Source of the DNA: an uncultured Lentisphaeria bacterium | Lineage (GTDB): Bacteria > Verrucomicrobiota > Lentisphaeria > Victivallales > UBA1829 | Length of the DNA: 42,237 nucleotides | Assembly (NCBI GenBank): GCA_949282305.1 | Contig: CASDPB010000016.1 | Coordinates: 1-42,237 of the forward strand | Direction of reading: 5' to 3' | Part shown: positions 41,086 through 42,237 of the stretch, piece after piece | How the letters are laid out: each line of letters starts with the position of its first letter | Numbering within the stretch: the first letter of the stretch is position 1 | The notes under the pieces: model-generated | The model's input: the letters and a program-made list of their open reading frames with translations, nothing else | Told to the model about the DNA's origin: nothing | The model's database searches: none | Program-made: the position numbers and the translations under genes

Positions 41086-41726
41086 TATTTGACAGTCACA
41101 CCGAGCAGTTTTGCCAGTTCGACGGCTTGAAACATATTCACAACCGCCCCTTTGAGCTCACCGGCGTCCATGGAGAGGACGATGCCGGAAATATCGCATG
41201 TCGCAAGGTCAACTCCTTTCAATGCCGTGCGGTAAAGATTGGCTTTTCTGAAACGGGATTCGTCTGCGGAAAAGCCTTTCAGACGGCATTCCGTCAGAAA
41301 CGCTTCGGAAAAGTCGCTCCGCATTACGGCAAAACGGTCTGTCCTGGCTTTGTGGAAAACGGCATAACTGAAATTGCTTTCGGCTATGCCGACATGAAAG
41401 AAACGTGCTTCGCTGAAGTTGGAGCCGATCGCCTTGACCGCATGGAATTCCGCGCGGCAGAAATAGGCGTCGCTGAAATCGCAGTTGGAAAGTTCGCAGG
41501 CTCGGAAGATCGCGTCCGTGAAACTGCTTCCGGAAAAAGAACAGTGTGTCAGGCGGCAGTTCTCAAAAAGAACATGCCCGAACGAAAGTCCGCTCAAATC
41601 CTCCTGCTGAATGCGGAGACCGCTGAAGCGCCGATCCGCAATTTCGTCGTTGTCCCCGCCGCATTCTCTCCGCAGTGCGGAAAGGTCATTGCATTCTTCC
41701 GGGCAATGCCCGATTACCGGTTTCAT
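41085..41726 (-). CDS. Pentapeptide-repeat protein
   Basis: A 213-residue protein made mostly of pentapeptide repeats of the form A(D/N)LxF, here seen as FENCRLTHCSFSGSSFTDAIF, SNCDFSDAYFCRAEF, SNFSEARFFHVGIAESNFSYAVF and SRFRKANLYRTAL. Such repeats fold as a right-handed quadrilateral beta-helix. Some family members mimic DNA and protect gyrase, but nothing here shows that. Cys residues replace many interior positions. No signal peptide is seen. The start at ATG 41726 has GAGAGAG upstream; in-frame ATGs at 41741 and 41753 are alternatives. It stands alone on the minus strand. Confidence 0.7.
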   Translation of the reverse strand: MKPVIGHCPEECNDLSALRRECGGDNDEIADRRFSGLRIQQEDLSGLSFGHVLFENCRLTHCSFSGSSFTDAIFRACELSNCDFSDAYFCRAEFHAVKAIGSNFSEARFFHVGIAESNFSYAVFHKARTDRFAVMRSDFSEAFLTECRLKGFSADESRFRKANLYRTALKGVDLATCDISGIVLSMDAGELKGAVVNMFQAVELAKLLGVTVK

Positions 41727-41931
41727 AATCGTCTCTCTCATTTGACAATACATCCTGTTTCATTGCAATTCATATCGGTAACATACAGGCAGTTCATGCC
41801 GCTTCAAGGCGGGAACGCAAATATTCTTCTATGATTCCCGCGGCATCCTGAAAGCAGACGGTTTCATGGAAAAAAAAGGCCGACAAGGGAAAAAATTAAA
41901 GTTTTTTTTGGGAAGAGGCTGTTTTAGGGTC

Positions 41932-41959
41932 TTGACAAAAAACAGTTTTTGTTTATAAT
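41932..41959 (+). promoter_or_regulatory. Strong promoter of the right-edge GntR gene
   Basis: TTGACA (41932-41937) and TATAAT (41954-41959) are consensus boxes with a 16-base spacer, the best promoter in the window. The start point is expected near 41966, inside the inverted repeat described next. GGGGGAGAG is the ribosome site of the gene at 42000. Confidence 0.75.
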
Positions 41960-41968
41960 TAAAACTGT
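41942..41968. promoter_or_regulatory. Operator-like inverted repeat over the -10 box
   Basis: ACAGTTTT (41942-41949) and AAAACTGT (41961-41968) are inverted with 11 bases between, spanning the -10 box and the expected start point. A near-repeat of the left arm, AACAGGTTTTTGTTTAA, begins at 41970. The layout fits autorepression by the GntR protein. Confidence 0.55.
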
Positions 41969-41999
41969 AAACAGGTTTTTGTTTAAACGGGGGAGAGCT

Positions 42000-42237
42000 A
42001 TGTCAGGCATAAAAACCGAAATGGCAAAACAGTCCATCGTGCGGTACATTCGGGAAAACGGAGTGAAGCCCGGAGAGAAACTGCCGTCTCAGGACACTTT
42101 GCGGAAAGTGCTCGGCTTCGGGGGCGCGACCATCGGTTCGGCGATCAATGAACTGAAGGTCGACGGCGTTCTGGATGTCCGCGACAAGATCGGCGTGTAT
42201 CTGATTGACCCGAACATGGACGGTCATGCCGGGCGCA
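42000..42237 (+). CDS. GntR-family regulator, N-terminal part
   Basis: The first 79 codons of a GntR-family regulator, cut by the window edge. MAKQSIVRYIRENGVKPGEKLPSQDTLRKVLGFGGATIGSAINELKVDGVLDVRDKIGVYLI is a GntR winged helix with the usual P-G-x-x-L-P-S motif. The sensor domain lies outside the window, so the ligand class cannot be told. It has the strong promoter and operator-like repeat just upstream, suggesting autoregulation. Confidence 0.8.
   Translation, partial: MSGIKTEMAKQSIVRYIRENGVKPGEKLPSQDTLRKVLGFGGATIGSAINELKVDGVLDVRDKIGVYLIDPNMDGHAGR

Overview
The window looks like chromosomal DNA of a Lentisphaerota bacterium close to Victivallis (inferred from gene content, not from a marker gene). 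Clues are a pseudopilin-like protein with the [24 protein letters not shown]-type helix and an exact H-x9-DG motif near its C-terminus, GntR regulators fused to LacI-like sensor domains, FAD-dependent oxidoreductases beside glycoside hydrolases, and a long SSS-type symporter. No rRNA, tRNA or CRISPR array was seen.

Region 1 (1-12.6 kb), mostly housekeeping. The left edge holds the last codons of an ISL3-type transposase, and this element seems to cut a GntR-family regulator on the minus strand. Then, on the plus strand, come rimO, pgsA, hflX, a 1010-residue exported coiled-coil protein, a YbaB-family protein, recR, the agmatine-to-putrescine pair aguB/aguA, and recQ, whose promoter leaves almost no room for a leader. 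A GC-rich hairpin closes the block.

Region 2 (12.6-17.4 kb), a minus-strand envelope operon with a recognisable promoter. The order of transcription is a WPL-repeat exported protein, MlaE permease, MlaF ATPase, MlaD/MCE protein, and a small lipoprotein. The mla genes overlap by 1-4 bases. No MlaA or MlaC is visible, so the first and last genes are candidates for the outer-membrane and periplasmic partners.

Region 3 (17.5-20.9 kb), single genes: a membrane-anchored metallo-beta-lactamase-fold hydrolase, a MarC-family membrane protein, a LacI regulator with a perfect 18-bp palindrome just downstream of its own predicted start point, and a glutaredoxin-like protein.

Region 4 (20.9-27.3 kb), surface glycan genes: two glycosyltransferases on the minus strand, an AT-rich 650-base gap holding a 22-bp perfect inverted repeat, and two glycosyltransferases on the plus strand. 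A two-gene unit follows, made of a TatD-like metallohydrolase resembling EboB and a zinc-ribbon protein.

Region 5 (27.4-42.2 kb), a carbohydrate-use region: GntR regulator, FAD oxidoreductase, secreted clan GH-A hydrolase, pseudopilin, sodium:solute symporter, GH78-like protein lacking the usual catalytic motif, AraC regulator with a cysteine-rich PocR-like sensor, second FAD oxidoreductase, pentapeptide-repeat protein, and the start of another GntR regulator behind a strong promoter with an inverted-repeat operator. A plausible reading is extracellular hydrolysis, import through the symporter, then intracellular oxidation and hydrolysis under substrate-responsive regulators. The substrate cannot be read from the sequence.
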